Below are positions 15,980 through 24,698 of a stretch of 64,000 nt of DNA, piece by piece. The stretch is from Lewinella sp038528965 (GTDB lineage Bacteria; Bacteroidota; Bacteroidia; Chitinophagales; Saprospiraceae): positions 29,368-93,367 of the forward strand of contig JBCBEC010000027.1 in NCBI GenBank assembly GCA_038528965.1. The letters run 5' to 3'. A program made the position numbers and the translations under genes. The stretch's first letter is position 1; the number at the start of each line of letters is the position of its first letter. The notes under the pieces were generated by a model that was given only the letters and a program-made list of their open reading frames with translations, was not told the origin of the DNA and did not search any database.

Positions 15980-18109
15980 ATGCGAATGCAACAAGTCTTA
16001 TTGATACTCCCCCTGTTATTTACGATTAATCTATTTGGGCAAACCACGCCAGAGATTGATAGCGAAGCCATCACCGCCATCGTCCAGCAATACGTTGGCG
16101 AGGGTGATCCGGGCTTGGCTGTTGGTATAGTGCAAGACGGTGAAATTGTCTACGAGCAGTATGTAGGATACGCGAATCTGGAGCATAAGGTAGCGATCAA
16201 TGAAAACACCCGCTTCAACATTGCCTCTACTGCGAAGCAATTCACCGCTTTGATCATTTTGGATTTAGCGTTGAAAGGAAAGCTGAGTTTGGAAGACGAT
16301 ATCAGAAAATATGTACCGTCTTTATACCCCGAGGTAGAAGAAGAAATTAAGCTGCGGCACTTGATCAATCATACCGCTGGTATTAGAGATTATACCTTCC
16401 TGTACGAGATCATGGAGAAGCCTTATTGGCAACAAGTAGGAACGGATAATGATGATATTATCGAACTGTTGGAGCGGCAAGAAGACCTTGTCTTTGCGCC
16501 AGGTACAAAATACCTGTACAGCAATTCTGGTTACATCCTGCTCACGCAAGTAGTAGAGGTGGTTACTGGCGAGAGCTTTAATGATTATTCCGAGCAGTTT
16601 TTTGCCGAAATGGGCATGAATAAAACGGCTTTTGTAAGACGTTATCTGGGCTTAATCCCCAACCGAGCGGATGCTTATTCTGATTGGGGCGGTGGGAGCT
16701 GGTTTGCGGATCTGGCGGTAACCAAGTCTAATGGTGACGGCTTCTTATACACCACCTTGCAAGACCAGTTAACCTACGAACAAGCCGTTCAGCAGGCCAC
16801 CCAGAACAATAATGAACTCTTAATCAAAAGCCAACAGCCGATTCCGAACAGCGAAATAACGGAATACGGATTCGGCTTGGAACTGGACAACCGCCTAGGT
16901 AGAGTAGCGCAATCTCATTCTGGTTCTACCTTTGGCTTTAACGCTCACACAAGCCGTTTTTCGGAAGACCGACTCACCGTTGTTGTGATGAGCAATAACG
17001 GTAAGATATGGAGCGAAAATGTTGTTTATAAGATTGCCAGCGCCGTTCTGCCAAATGTGGATACTAAGCCCGTATATGACCCTCAGCTCAGCAGTAGCGA
17101 ATTGGCAGTAGAGCCAGCACAAATCACCGGACAATACCTTTCTTCCTTTGGCGACCTGATTCGGATTGAAGAAGAGGAAGGGAAGCTACTTTGGAAGTAT
17201 GGCGCCTGGAATCCGGATGAGCTGGTGCGAGAGGGCGAGAACCAATTTGCAGTATCCTATAATACCAGAATCAAGTTTAGATTTAATGAAAATGAAGTTG
17301 TTAAATTCTATCCGGGAGGAACGGCAGTTACTTATACCAAGACTTCCTACGAAGCAGCATCCTTAGCAGATTTAGAAGGATTCGTGGGGAAGTATCACAG
17401 TAGTGAATTGGAGATGGATTTTGAGATAAGATTAACGGAAGAGCACGAATTGAAATTACTGTTTTCCAATCAGGACGAAGAGTTTGATGTAGAGGTGCTC
17501 AATAGGAATGAACTACTAGCTGATTACTATAATCTGAAGGTAGAAAGAGATCGATTTGGTAGAGCTGCCGATATACTGGTCACCCTTAGCCGGAGGGCGA
17601 GAAAAAACCGGTTCAGAAAGGAAACGAACTTGGTGTTTCAACCAAAAATCGAGACCGACAATGGCACTATTCAGGTGACCACTATTGGTTCCCGCAGTGG
17701 TGACGCCTCTGATATCCTCTTAACCAAAAACGAACCGAACGGAAACGAAATCTGGTTTGAGCAGTTTGGTGGAGCCAGCTACGACAAGGCGAGTTCGCTA
17801 CTAGCTACGGATGATGGTTATCTCATTGTCGGCTCTACGAGTTCTTACGGAAATGGTAACTACGACATTCTGGTTATCAAGACGGATAAGCAAGGAAAGA
17901 AGCAGTGGCAAAGCACCTACGGTGGTTTCTACAACGAATACGGCTACGTAGCGGAGGAAACGGCAGCGGGATTTTTGATCAAGGGCACTATTCAGGATTG
18001 TACCTCCAACTCGGATGTATTCAATAGAGAATGTAAGACCAATGTATGGCTGGTACAGATTGATAAGGAAGGGAAAGAACTATCCACAGAAATATTGGAA
18101 GAGCTGTAA
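15980..18109 (+). CDS. Secreted serine hydrolase with C-terminal repeat domain
   Basis: 709 residues with a signal peptide ending near residue 20. The beta-lactamase/PBP-like catalytic domain (about 25-360) shows S83-T-A-K86, Y180-S-N182 and a late HSG (SHSGSTFGF). A linking beta domain follows (about 370-545). Residues about 565-700 contain two copies of a repeat of the kind DGYLIVGSTSSYGNGNYDIL followed by KTDKQGKKQWQ, like the delta-60/propeller-type repeats of secreted Bacteroidota proteins. Such repeats on a serine hydrolase are unusual. No T9SS sorting domain is seen at the end, so it probably stays in the periplasm or outer surface. Confidence 0.85.
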   Translation: MRMQQVLLILPLLFTINLFGQTTPEIDSEAITAIVQQYVGEGDPGLAVGIVQDGEIVYEQYVGYANLEHKVAINENTRFNIASTAKQFTALIILDLALKGKLSLEDDIRKYVPSLYPEVEEEIKLRHLINHTAGIRDYTFLYEIMEKPYWQQVGTDNDDIIELLERQEDLVFAPGTKYLYSNSGYILLTQVVEVVTGESFNDYSEQFFAEMGMNKTAFVRRYLGLIPNRADAYSDWGGGSWFADLAVTKSNGDGFLYTTLQDQLTYEQAVQQATQNNNELLIKSQQPIPNSEITEYGFGLELDNRLGRVAQSHSGSTFGFNAHTSRFSEDRLTVVVMSNNGKIWSENVVYKIASAVLPNVDTKPVYDPQLSSSELAVEPAQITGQYLSSFGDLIRIEEEEGKLLWKYGAWNPDELVREGENQFAVSYNTRIKFRFNENEVVKFYPGGTAVTYTKTSYEAASLADLEGFVGKYHSSELEMDFEIRLTEEHELKLLFSNQDEEFDVEVLNRNELLADYYNLKVERDRFGRAADILVTLSRRARKNRFRKETNLVFQPKIETDNGTIQVTTIGSRSGDASDILLTKNEPNGNEIWFEQFGGASYDKASSLLATDDGYLIVGSTSSYGNGNYDILVIKTDKQGKKQWQSTYGGFYNEYGYVAEETAAGFLIKGTIQDCTSNSDVFNRECKTNVWLVQIDKEGKELSTEILEEL

Positions 18110-18169
18110 TCTTCCTACCACCTCAAGTACGCGCTACTCCGCAGACTATTTTTCACTCGTTTATGGCAA

Positions 18170-18208
18170 GTACCTGCCTGCCCAGTAGCTTCGCTGGCAG
18201 GTGGGTAC
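18170..18208. repeat. CCTGCCTGC-type hairpin
   Basis: GTACCTGCCTGCC and GGCAGGTGGGTAC form an imperfect stem around AGTAGCTTCGCT. The core CCTGCCTGC...AGC(C/T)TCGCTGGCAGG recurs inside the inverted-repeat element at 5431-5463, so it looks like a dispersed REP-type repeat. It lies 60 bases after the stop at 18109 and could also terminate transcription. Confidence 0.45.
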
Positions 18209-18321
18209 CCGTTTTATGTGAGGAAAGGGGAGGAGTTTGGGCAGGGCGCGTCAGCTTGACACAAGAGATATTGTCGCACTAGCAAAGTTGGGTGCTTTCC
18301 TTCCTTATTTTTTAAGACTTC

Positions 18322-18852
18322 CTAGGCAATCGCTCGCTTCACCTTTGCCGCCTCAATTCTTCTAGTCGCCTTATCTCTTGATATTTCAAACTCTTGTTTT
18401 TTGACTAGCAGTTTCCACCAAGTCAGGGCTGGTACTAAACCTCCAGAGTGTTCTTCTAGCCTGTAAATGAACTCTATATTTGGTGTTTCGCGATTATTGA
18501 TGATCCTACTCAGTCTTGTATAATGAACATCAATTTCTTCTGACATTTTTTTCTTCGTTCTTTTCAATATCCTAACATATTCTTCCAGCTGAACTCCAAA
18601 GTTCATGTTTTCATCATAATCTCTGTTTTCTATATAATCCTCTAGCAAATAGCGGAATCTCAGTAAATCTGAATAGAGCCGCTGATCTTCAGTCATTTCA
18701 GATAGTACTTTCAACCTGAATGCTCGCAGTTCATTGGCTCCTTTTTCTTTATCCTCCTCAGATAAATCCGCTGGTATTAGCATAGAATTAGCGATTTCTT
18801 CATCCGTATATTGCTCTCTTAGCTTCTTATATATTTTATCGTATTCATTCAT
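18322..18852 (-). CDS. HTH protein, candidate antitoxin
   Basis: 176 residues. The N-terminal two thirds are helical and charged. Residues about 95-155 (RTKKKMSEEIDVHYTRLSRI, then NNRETPNIEFIYRLEEHSGG) read as an Xre/HigA-like helix-turn-helix. Its start overlaps the end of the preceding GNAT gene by 8 bases (ATGAATGA), so translation of the two is coupled. A toxin gene followed by an HTH antitoxin gene is known for HigBA-like systems. The pair lacks further partners. The assignment as antitoxin rests on gene arrangement. Confidence 0.65.
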   Translation of the reverse strand: MNEYDKIYKKLREQYTDEEIANSMLIPADLSEEDKEKGANELRAFRLKVLSEMTEDQRLYSDLLRFRYLLEDYIENRDYDENMNFGVQLEEYVRILKRTKKKMSEEIDVHYTRLSRIINNRETPNIEFIYRLEEHSGGLVPALTWWKLLVKKQEFEISRDKATRRIEAAKVKRAIA

Positions 18853-19315
18853 CCTTCAAATATGTTTTGATGATTGACTGAGAGATGTCGAGAAATACTG
18901 CCATATTCACTCCTGTTTGCAGGAAACCAAATTTCTTATGGTAATACTCTACTAATCTCGTTTTGGGAGTAAGGGAAACAAAGCCATCATAGCCTTTCTT
19001 AAAGGACATTTCACAAGCAAAACCAATTAAGCAACCTGGTATCCCATCTATCTCTTTTTTCTTTCCTTGATGCTTAATGGCTGATTCTATCAAATTAATG
19101 TGAATCCTTAGCTCCTCAGCTACGTCTGTAAGGGAAATCAGGCCTAGTAATTCATCATTGCTGATTTTTATGATTGCAAATACTTCGTTTACACCTTCTA
19201 AAGACCAATCAAATTGAAAATGCTTACTTCCCTTCAGTTTTTTGATTTGAGCCTTTGTTAGTCTTCTTATTCTTCCCTTGATTTTTTCACCCGTTTCTAC
19301 GTTGACTAACTTCAT
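18845..19315 (-). CDS. GNAT-fold protein, candidate toxin
   Basis: 156 residues. The C-terminal half has the strand-turn-helix of a GNAT acetyltransferase (GCLIGFACEMSFKKGYDGFV, then SLTPKTRLVEYYHKKFGF). The pyrophosphate loop is not in its classical Q/RxxGxG/A form, so activity is uncertain. The N-terminal part (RRLTKAQIKKLKGSKHFQFD) is basic. Together with the overlapping HTH gene it resembles GNAT toxin-antitoxin pairs such as TacT/AtaT, which acetylate aminoacyl-tRNA, though in those the antitoxin gene usually comes first and is of another fold. It could instead be a phage-derived regulator pair. Confidence 0.6.
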   Translation of the reverse strand: MKLVNVETGEKIKGRIRRLTKAQIKKLKGSKHFQFDWSLEGVNEVFAIIKISNDELLGLISLTDVAEELRIHINLIESAIKHQGKKKEIDGIPGCLIGFACEMSFKKGYDGFVSLTPKTRLVEYYHKKFGFLQTGVNMAVFLDISQSIIKTYLKDE

Positions 19316-19342
19316 TGGCGTTGTTTCAGCAGAATAACAATA

Positions 19343-19408
19343 TACTAAATAATATTTACCTAATCAATAAATATAGTTGCTCAATTTTTACTAAATACTT
19401 TCTAAATA
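19343..19408 (-). promoter_or_regulatory. TACTAAATA repeats upstream of the GNAT/HTH pair
   Basis: TACTAAATA occurs at 19343-19351 and 19389-19397 and as TTCTAAATA at 19400-19408, in the AT-rich stretch just ahead of ATG 19315. They could be operator sites for the HTH protein. AT-rich sequence makes chance repeats more likely. Confidence 0.3.
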
Positions 19409-19475
19409 TCCAGGATTTATCTCATCGCAGGCGACTCCGACAAACAGCGTAATACCATCCCGGCCTCTTCCTATG

Positions 19476-20687
19476 CTACCCTTGATTATCGTGGTAGCGG
19501 AAATGATATAAGGCCTCCACTGTTGCTTCGTCTATTACACCCTTGAAAATGAACAGGTCATCCAATTCACCGCTCATTGATTCATCTCCATACACCTGTT
19601 CGCCTTCTGCGGTGAGCTTGGGGCGCCCGCCAATAACGGTGATGGTGGGTTTGTTAAATTGAGTCATGCCCCGTAAGCTAAACTGCTCGGCGTTCTTTAA
19701 ATCCCCTATGTTTGCGGCTTTATTGTTGATGTACACCAGTTCCTTGCTTCCATTTACCACGATCACCACATGGTTCCATTCATCAAAGGTGATTTCACCG
19801 TAATCATCTTGTAGCTCTTTTATAGTCGAAGGTGGGTATTCATCTACAAAAACAGCATTCTTACTATTCTCAATAGCGGCGTAGTGATTCGTGCTAACGT
19901 ATTTACCCTTAGCATTGCCAAATTGACCCACAATCGCCTGTCGCTTCTGTGCAGTCTTGGACGGCTTCACCCAAAAAGAGTAAGCATAATGAGGCTGGTT
20001 TTGGGGTAGAAATAATTGATCAAATACAATGCCGCCTACCGTGCCATCGAAGTATACCGAACTATATTGTACGCCATCGTGCCCATCGTGATAGTCATAG
20101 AGGACCGTTGATTCTTGGTGGATGAATCGTTCATTGTGGCTATCCACGTTTCCGTCAAAAGGGAAAAAGGCAAGTAGGAATTTATGCTCCAACGGATTTA
20201 GGTAGGTGGGCTCCGCCTCCGCCTCCTCCTCCTCCACGGGAGCACTCTCCGCTGGCGGGGCTTGTTGCTCGCTTACCTTATCTGTATCAGGTTCTTCCAA
20301 TTTTTCCTTTTCCGCTACGGGCTCATCAGAATTACGCGTTAGGAAGAAACCAGCAATAGCTAAGACAGGAATCAACAACAGCAGCCACCAACGATTGCCT
20401 GATGGTGCTTTTCCCGCAATTCCAGCTGCCTTTTTGGGCTGCCCTAGTTTTTCCGATAGGTTTAAAAGCGCCAGGTTAATCTGGTTGATTTTACGCTGAG
20501 CTTCTTCATTAGAGATAATATCCAAGCGCTTCTCATCTTGGATGCGGTTGTATTGCCCATTGAGTACAATCAGCTCTTTATCCGTTTCCGTCAATTGGAA
20601 ACGCGATAGTACCTCAAAAGCCTTGGCCGTTTTACCTTGCGCAATGAGCTGTTCGACTTCTCTCTGAATTGCGGTAATGTCCTCCAT
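19476..20687 (-). CDS. EAD11-like domain, TM helix and LamG domain protein
   Basis: 403 residues. Residues 1-82 match effector-associated domain 11: IQREVEQLIAQGKTAKAFEV, then ELIVLNGQYNRIQDEKRLDI and a RKINQINLALLNLSEKL stretch. This domain acts as an adaptor that links sensors to effectors in bacterial conflict systems. Residues 99-117 are a membrane helix, followed by an acidic Glu/Pro-rich linker (to about 165). Residues about 167-400 form a LamG/concanavalin-like beta sandwich (LLAFFPFDGNVDSHNERF, then FDEWNHVVIVVNG, ending MSGELDDLFIFKGVIDEATV). The LamG part should be outside and the EAD inside, as in a transmembrane receptor. No effector gene is adjacent. Confidence 0.75.
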   Translation of the reverse strand: MEDITAIQREVEQLIAQGKTAKAFEVLSRFQLTETDKELIVLNGQYNRIQDEKRLDIISNEEAQRKINQINLALLNLSEKLGQPKKAAGIAGKAPSGNRWWLLLLIPVLAIAGFFLTRNSDEPVAEKEKLEEPDTDKVSEQQAPPAESAPVEEEEAEAEPTYLNPLEHKFLLAFFPFDGNVDSHNERFIHQESTVLYDYHDGHDGVQYSSVYFDGTVGGIVFDQLFLPQNQPHYAYSFWVKPSKTAQKRQAIVGQFGNAKGKYVSTNHYAAIENSKNAVFVDEYPPSTIKELQDDYGEITFDEWNHVVIVVNGSKELVYINNKAANIGDLKNAEQFSLRGMTQFNKPTITVIGGRPKLTAEGEQVYGDESMSGELDDLFIFKGVIDEATVEALYHFRYHDNQG

Positions 20688-20823
20688 TCGCTATGCTATG
20701 TGTTTCAGGTATTTCATCACCAAAGTACGAAAACTTAGTAATCATGATTTTATAGTCAGTCCATCTATATTGGGAGAGTGGGAACCGTGACTGCTGCTAT
20801 TTCAAAGGGAGTGGTGCGATCAA

Positions 20824-21519
20824 TTAGTACTGCTTGATCTTTTCCCAGACCTCATTCGCATGAGTAAGGAAACTAGCTGGAGCGCTATCAAAGTAGGTCT
20901 CGCTTACATCGCCCCCCATTCTCTCTTCGGCGCCCACCCGAACGTTGGTGTTACCAACCAGACTATAATCCTGGCCATTTTCGAACAGGTGCAGAACCAG
21001 ATCATGCGGTGAAACATCGGTAACGCAGGCCGTGCGATAGGCAAAGGTGATTTCGCCAATGTTATCCTCATCTAAGTCGGTGATAGCGAAGGCTTGTTCG
21101 TTAAAGTCCAGAAATAGGTCAGCGTCTGCACAGTCGTCCACGGTGGCGTTGAGGTCTTTAAGTAGGGTGGCTTGGCCATCATTCAGCAGGTAGTGATAGG
21201 CATAAACGGTTGCTTCTCCTTTTGCCAAATCTTCCTGGCCGGAGAATAGCACGATGTTCTCTCCCTTGGCATCCAGCCAGCATTTTTGCGTCCTTAGTTC
21301 GCCTTCGTAGCTCAATTGGGATAAATCAAATTCGCACTTGTCAATAATGGTGAATACTGGTGGAGCTACTTCTTGTTCGGGGGCAGAAGCCTCTTCTTCC
21401 GTAGCCGGTGTAATCTGCTCCGTTTCAGAGCTTGCATCTTCCTGCTTGTTTTGGGTGTTGCTCTCAGGACTACAGGAAACCAAGACGAGTAAAAGCAATA
21501 GGGAAATGGTATTCTTCAT
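20824..21519 (-). CDS. Acidic lipoprotein of unknown function
   Basis: 231 residues. Lipoprotein signal ending LVLVSC (Cys16), then a Glu/Ser/Thr/Pro-rich linker to about residue 55. The remaining globular part has paired Cys residues (DKCEFDL, TQKCWLD, DDCADAD, TACVTD) that may form disulfides, and a DLDEDNIGEITFAY stretch resembling a calcium-binding EF-hand/FG-GAP-like loop. Exported and probably attached to a membrane. No family recognised. Confidence 0.7.
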   Translation of the reverse strand: MKNTISLLLLLVLVSCSPESNTQNKQEDASSETEQITPATEEEASAPEQEVAPPVFTIIDKCEFDLSQLSYEGELRTQKCWLDAKGENIVLFSGQEDLAKGEATVYAYHYLLNDGQATLLKDLNATVDDCADADLFLDFNEQAFAITDLDEDNIGEITFAYRTACVTDVSPHDLVLHLFENGQDYSLVGNTNVRVGAEERMGGDVSETYFDSAPASFLTHANEVWEKIKQY

Positions 21520-21646
21520 ATTCAGTTGATTTGACTAGTGATGGTAGCAATGGGTACATTGCAGATAGGAAGGTACACAATAGATGAGGTGATTGGCAGA
21601 TTGCGGCTGTTTATGTTCTGAATGGTGGGTTTTTGAAAGCTATCCT

Positions 21647-22117
21647 TTAATTCTCAGGCAGCAAGTGTCTTTTCACCCTGTTGAATAGTGCTTTCTCTTG
21701 TAGCCTCAGTACACCCCAGAACCAGATTAGCGTTATGGGAGGTGCGAAATAAGCCCAAATGGGAATCTCACGTTTATCCGTATCAAGGAAATAAACAAGT
21801 ACAAAAAATGCAAAGAGTACCAGGAAGAAATATAATTCGATCCGGACTTTAGTTTCCATTTCGATGTTCCAACTGCTTGGGTCTTTTGTCGGTACTATTG
21901 TTCCATGGCCTTTTATTCCATCCGCTTTAATGGGTAATCCGGTGATTTTCAAAGTTCCGATTGACCAATTGGAAATGAATTTGAATTCATGATCGGAGAG
22001 CCAGACTAGTTGATAGGTACGAGGCTCCCCTTGATTGATTCGTAATTTCACATCCTCGAGCGTACCTGATACGGTGATCGTTTCCTTTAGGACTATTTTT
22101 TCAGTTAGCGCATTCAT
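21647..22117 (-). CDS. Small membrane protein of unknown function
   Basis: 156 residues. The first 90 residues are a beta-rich soluble part (TITVSGTLEDVKLRINQGEP). Two hydrophobic helices follow (ELYFFLVLFAFFVLVYFL and WAYFAPPITLIWFWGVL), and the C-terminus is basic. No signal peptide, so the N-terminal part may be cytosolic. Family not recognised. It stands between the acidic lipoprotein and the second inverted-repeat element. Confidence 0.6.
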   Translation of the reverse strand: MNALTEKIVLKETITVSGTLEDVKLRINQGEPRTYQLVWLSDHEFKFISNWSIGTLKITGLPIKADGIKGHGTIVPTKDPSSWNIEMETKVRIELYFFLVLFAFFVLVYFLDTDKREIPIWAYFAPPITLIWFWGVLRLQEKALFNRVKRHLLPEN

Positions 22118-22292
22118 TATTTCCTAATTGGGGGTATTCATCTGAAGTATAATTACTTGAATATAGATAATTCATCGGTTTGCAGTTTGCAAAAGCCTAG
22201 TTTGGAACCACCGAATAACCATCAACTCAAAAGACTTTCCACCAGGTAATAGAGACCAAAAACCAGCCAGCCCTCAAACAAATGTCCAGCTT

Positions 22293-22519
22293 AGAGCGTG
22301 TTTGGAAATTTTGCGAACTGATTTTCAACGATTTATTGGTTCTGGGTAAGGAGTCAAAATTGAGTTTAGCGGGCCCGTCTGGCCAGCCGGACAGGCTAAA
22401 TGAAATTTTTATTCCGACGCCAGGTTCATAAATCCTTGAACAGCAGGAAGCACAAACTACCAACCAAGATATATTTGGACTTGTCGATTTTCACCAAATG
22501 AAATTTCCAAACACGCTCT
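22293..22519. mobile_element. MITE-like inverted-repeat element, copy 2
   Basis: 227 bp bounded by perfect 19-bp terminal inverted repeats, AGAGCGTGTTTGGAAATTT at 22293-22311 and its complement at 22501-22519. The ends match those of copy 1 (5361-5578) but the interior has diverged. It holds a GC-rich hairpin (GCCCGTCTGGCC / GGCCAGCCGGACAGGC region, 22373-22396) at a comparable place. No coding capacity. The ends suggest mobilisation in trans by a transposase not present in this window. Confidence 0.75.
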
Positions 22520-22647
22520 TAGTCTTTTCCCTTTAACACCCTTTGTGACGCTAAAATTTCCACCTTCGGCAATTTGCTTCTTTGTAACGACTGCACCAAT
22601 GTAGAAGAGGCAGAATCACTTTTTTAGCTGATTGATTTCAGCATTTG

Positions 22648-23301
22648 TCACTGAACGGCAAGAATTACTGCAAAACCAATATGCAGGTTCCCTGTTTGTT
22701 TATCCACATACAACTTACGCGCTTTGGAGGTGCCATGGCAGGTACGGGGCGAGCAGAAGAGAGAACCACCTGCTAAACGGATGGCTTCACCATCTACCGG
22801 TGCGGTGATCTCCCACACGTTTCCCAAAATATTTACGGTTTCGGCACTTGAAATAGGCGCATTTAGGTTGGTGACAACCATGCGCTCGTCGGGCTGGATC
22901 AATTCCCAATATTGCTCGTAGGTGGGCAGTGCTGTTCTGGACCATTTACAGTAGGCCACGGCATCATTATAGCTGACTTGCGTAACGGGTAAACTCGGGG
23001 AAGCGGGAGGATTTAAGCCGTCTGGATTTCTCCAGTCGGCACCGTCTACGGTAGTGAAATTGAAAACATCTTTTTGGACGATCGACCAGCCGAATTGCTC
23101 GGCATCAGTGACGTACCCGGTTTCTGCCACAAATTTTTCAAATTGCTTCACGGTGACCACCTGCAGCACTTGATCGGGCGCGCGTTCCGGACTACAGCCA
23201 GAAAATACCAGGTGGCACAATAACCCAAGTAAGCCAACAACTTTTTTAAGCAATGCTTTCACTATCTTCTCCTTCGCCAAAATAAAAATGCTATTACGCA
23301 A
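22648..23301 (-). CDS. Formylglycine-generating-enzyme-like (SUMF1-type) lipoprotein
   Basis: 217 residues. A signal peptide ends in LVFSGC (Cys36), so it is a lipoprotein. The remaining fold matches SUMF1/FGE: PVTQVSYNDAVAYCKWSRTA, then LPTYEQYWE, NILGNVWEI and GGSLFCSPRTCHG. The two Cys (C183 and C188) keep the 5-residue spacing of the catalytic pair of FGE, which oxidises a sulfatase Cys to formylglycine. It is shorter than typical FGE (about 280-300), with loops shortened. It overlaps the end of a sulfatase stump, so it probably once served that enzyme. It might instead belong to the non-catalytic members of the family. Confidence 0.8.
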   Translation of the reverse strand: MRNSIFILAKEKIVKALLKKVVGLLGLLCHLVFSGCSPERAPDQVLQVVTVKQFEKFVAETGYVTDAEQFGWSIVQKDVFNFTTVDGADWRNPDGLNPPASPSLPVTQVSYNDAVAYCKWSRTALPTYEQYWELIQPDERMVVTNLNAPISSAETVNILGNVWEITAPVDGEAIRLAGGSLFCSPRTCHGTSKARKLYVDKQTGNLHIGFAVILAVQ

Positions 23302-23490
23302 CCCACCAGAAATACTAAATAGGGCAAGCGAGGTTTCAAGATACCGAACAATGACTTTTTCCCCACTTCTTTTTCTGCATAATACCCAGCAGGCATTTCA
23401 ATTATGCCTACTTCGGCAGCGTACTGCTCGTAAGCGGACAGCATTTTTTGGAACAAGGCAGGTTTTTGAATGGTATTAGTTGTCGGTTTC
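23262..23490 (-). pseudogene. Arylsulfatase C-terminal remnant
   Basis: About 70 codons end at 23262 and read like the last part of a Bacteroidota arylsulfatase: LFQKMLSAYEQYAAEVGIIE, MPAGYYAEKEVGKKS, then a C-terminal hydrophobic helix (YLVFLVGCVIAFLFW) and RRRR. Upstream in frame two TAG stops occur near 23491, and the catalytic domain with its C/S-x-P-x-R motif is missing. It overlaps the FGE-like gene by 40 bases. Together they suggest that a sulfatase/FGE pair lost most of the sulfatase. The frame could still be translated from a TTG at 23456 into a small membrane peptide. Confidence 0.55.
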
Positions 23491-23568
23491 TACTAATCGG
23501 CAGAGCGGAGGGCAAAAGGGGGGCACCTTTCTGTTTTGCATTCTTTTACAAACGGGAGTGAATACGCT

Positions 23569-24495
23569 CTATGGGGTGCGGAGTGCTGTATAAAAAGCAA
23601 GGATGGAACGCAGCCACTTTTCTGGAGAACCCAACTGGCAAAAATGACCAGCACCCTCCATGATGGTTAACTGCGCCTGCGGGCATATTTGTTGCTTGAG
23701 GTAATGCGCGATTTCTACTTTAGCTACCTGATCCTTATCTCCCCAACAGAGGTGAATGGGGACTTTCGTCTTGTTCATTGCCGGTAACCAGCGGCTTGCC
23801 TCATACCGTTTTCTATCAAGGAGGTACTTGATAGTGAGGTGCGTGACCTTTCTGCCATCATTGTGAACATTCATTTTCCAAAGCCTCGAAACTTCCAAAC
23901 CATCCAACGGCGCTTCTCCGTGTGCGCTCCTTATTTGATGATGAAAGACCCTACTGCTGGACAGCTTGGAAACCGTACTACCCAAACGGGTTAGCAAGAG
24001 CTTCTGAATGATTCGTAACTGAGCTAACTCCAGGACTATACTACCGTTGGTAATGGTATAACTTTGAAAACCCGCAGAAAACCAGTCGGGAAGTGCGCCT
24101 TCTACTTCGCGTGCTATCAATTCTGTGGCGACACTATCGCCCATGTCGTGCGCTAATAGATGCCCGCCGCTTACGCCAAATGACTTCCAAACCTGCAGCG
24201 CCACATCGGCCTGTTCCAACAAGGAGTACGAATACCCAGTTTGCGGCTTATCACTCAATCCGTAACCTGGGAAATCAAAAAGAATTACTCTTTCAAAGCC
24301 GTCTAAGAGTCCATCTAGCACGCGGTGGAAAGAAAAAGAACTTTCGGGAAATCCGTGTAATAGGAGTAAGGTTTGATCAGGGGAGGCAGCAGAATTTCCG
24401 AGCTCTTGGACAAATACGCTAATTCTTCCCGCCTTTGTCGACCTGAAGTAGGTGCCTTTGCGCCGCCAGCGTTCTATTTCTAAATCTTTAAGCAT
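23569..24495 (-). CDS. Alpha/beta hydrolase, haloalkane dehalogenase/epoxide hydrolase-like
   Basis: 308 residues. HGFPESS (residues 47-53) is the oxyanion-hole loop. The nucleophile elbow AHDMGDS has Asp117 rather than Ser, as in haloalkane dehalogenases, epoxide hydrolases and MEST-like proteins. The late acid is in CWGDKDQVA and the base is His284 in EGAGHFCQLGSPE. The Asp nucleophile is against a simple esterase. HDxGD is closest to the MEST type, whose substrate is unclear. No signal peptide. It stands alone between the sulfatase/FGE remnant and the defence-like operon. Confidence 0.85.
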   Translation of the reverse strand: MLKDLEIERWRRKGTYFRSTKAGRISVFVQELGNSAASPDQTLLLLHGFPESSFSFHRVLDGLLDGFERVILFDFPGYGLSDKPQTGYSYSLLEQADVALQVWKSFGVSGGHLLAHDMGDSVATELIAREVEGALPDWFSAGFQSYTITNGSIVLELAQLRIIQKLLLTRLGSTVSKLSSSRVFHHQIRSAHGEAPLDGLEVSRLWKMNVHNDGRKVTHLTIKYLLDRKRYEASRWLPAMNKTKVPIHLCWGDKDQVAKVEIAHYLKQQICPQAQLTIMEGAGHFCQLGSPEKWLRSILAFYTALRTP

Positions 24496-24698
24496 TTTAG
24501 TTCTTTTTGGTGCTTGCCTAACGTTTTGCCTACGAGCGAGAAGAAGCTGGTTAAATCAATAATTGGGATAATCCTCTTGCGAATGGTACTTGGACAGGGG
24601 CCATTCTTGGCGGTATTCCTGATAGGCAATTTCGGTACTCAGATCCTCCAATGCAATGGGGATGGTGGCTACTAAGGACATTTCAAGTGCCGAGAACT

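Noticed and set aside
24556..24681. Minus-strand frame of 41 codons between the alpha/beta hydrolase and the GNAT
   Set aside because: Readable (ends EYRQEWPLSKYHSQEDYPNY) and possibly a gene stump, but too short and unmatched to call.
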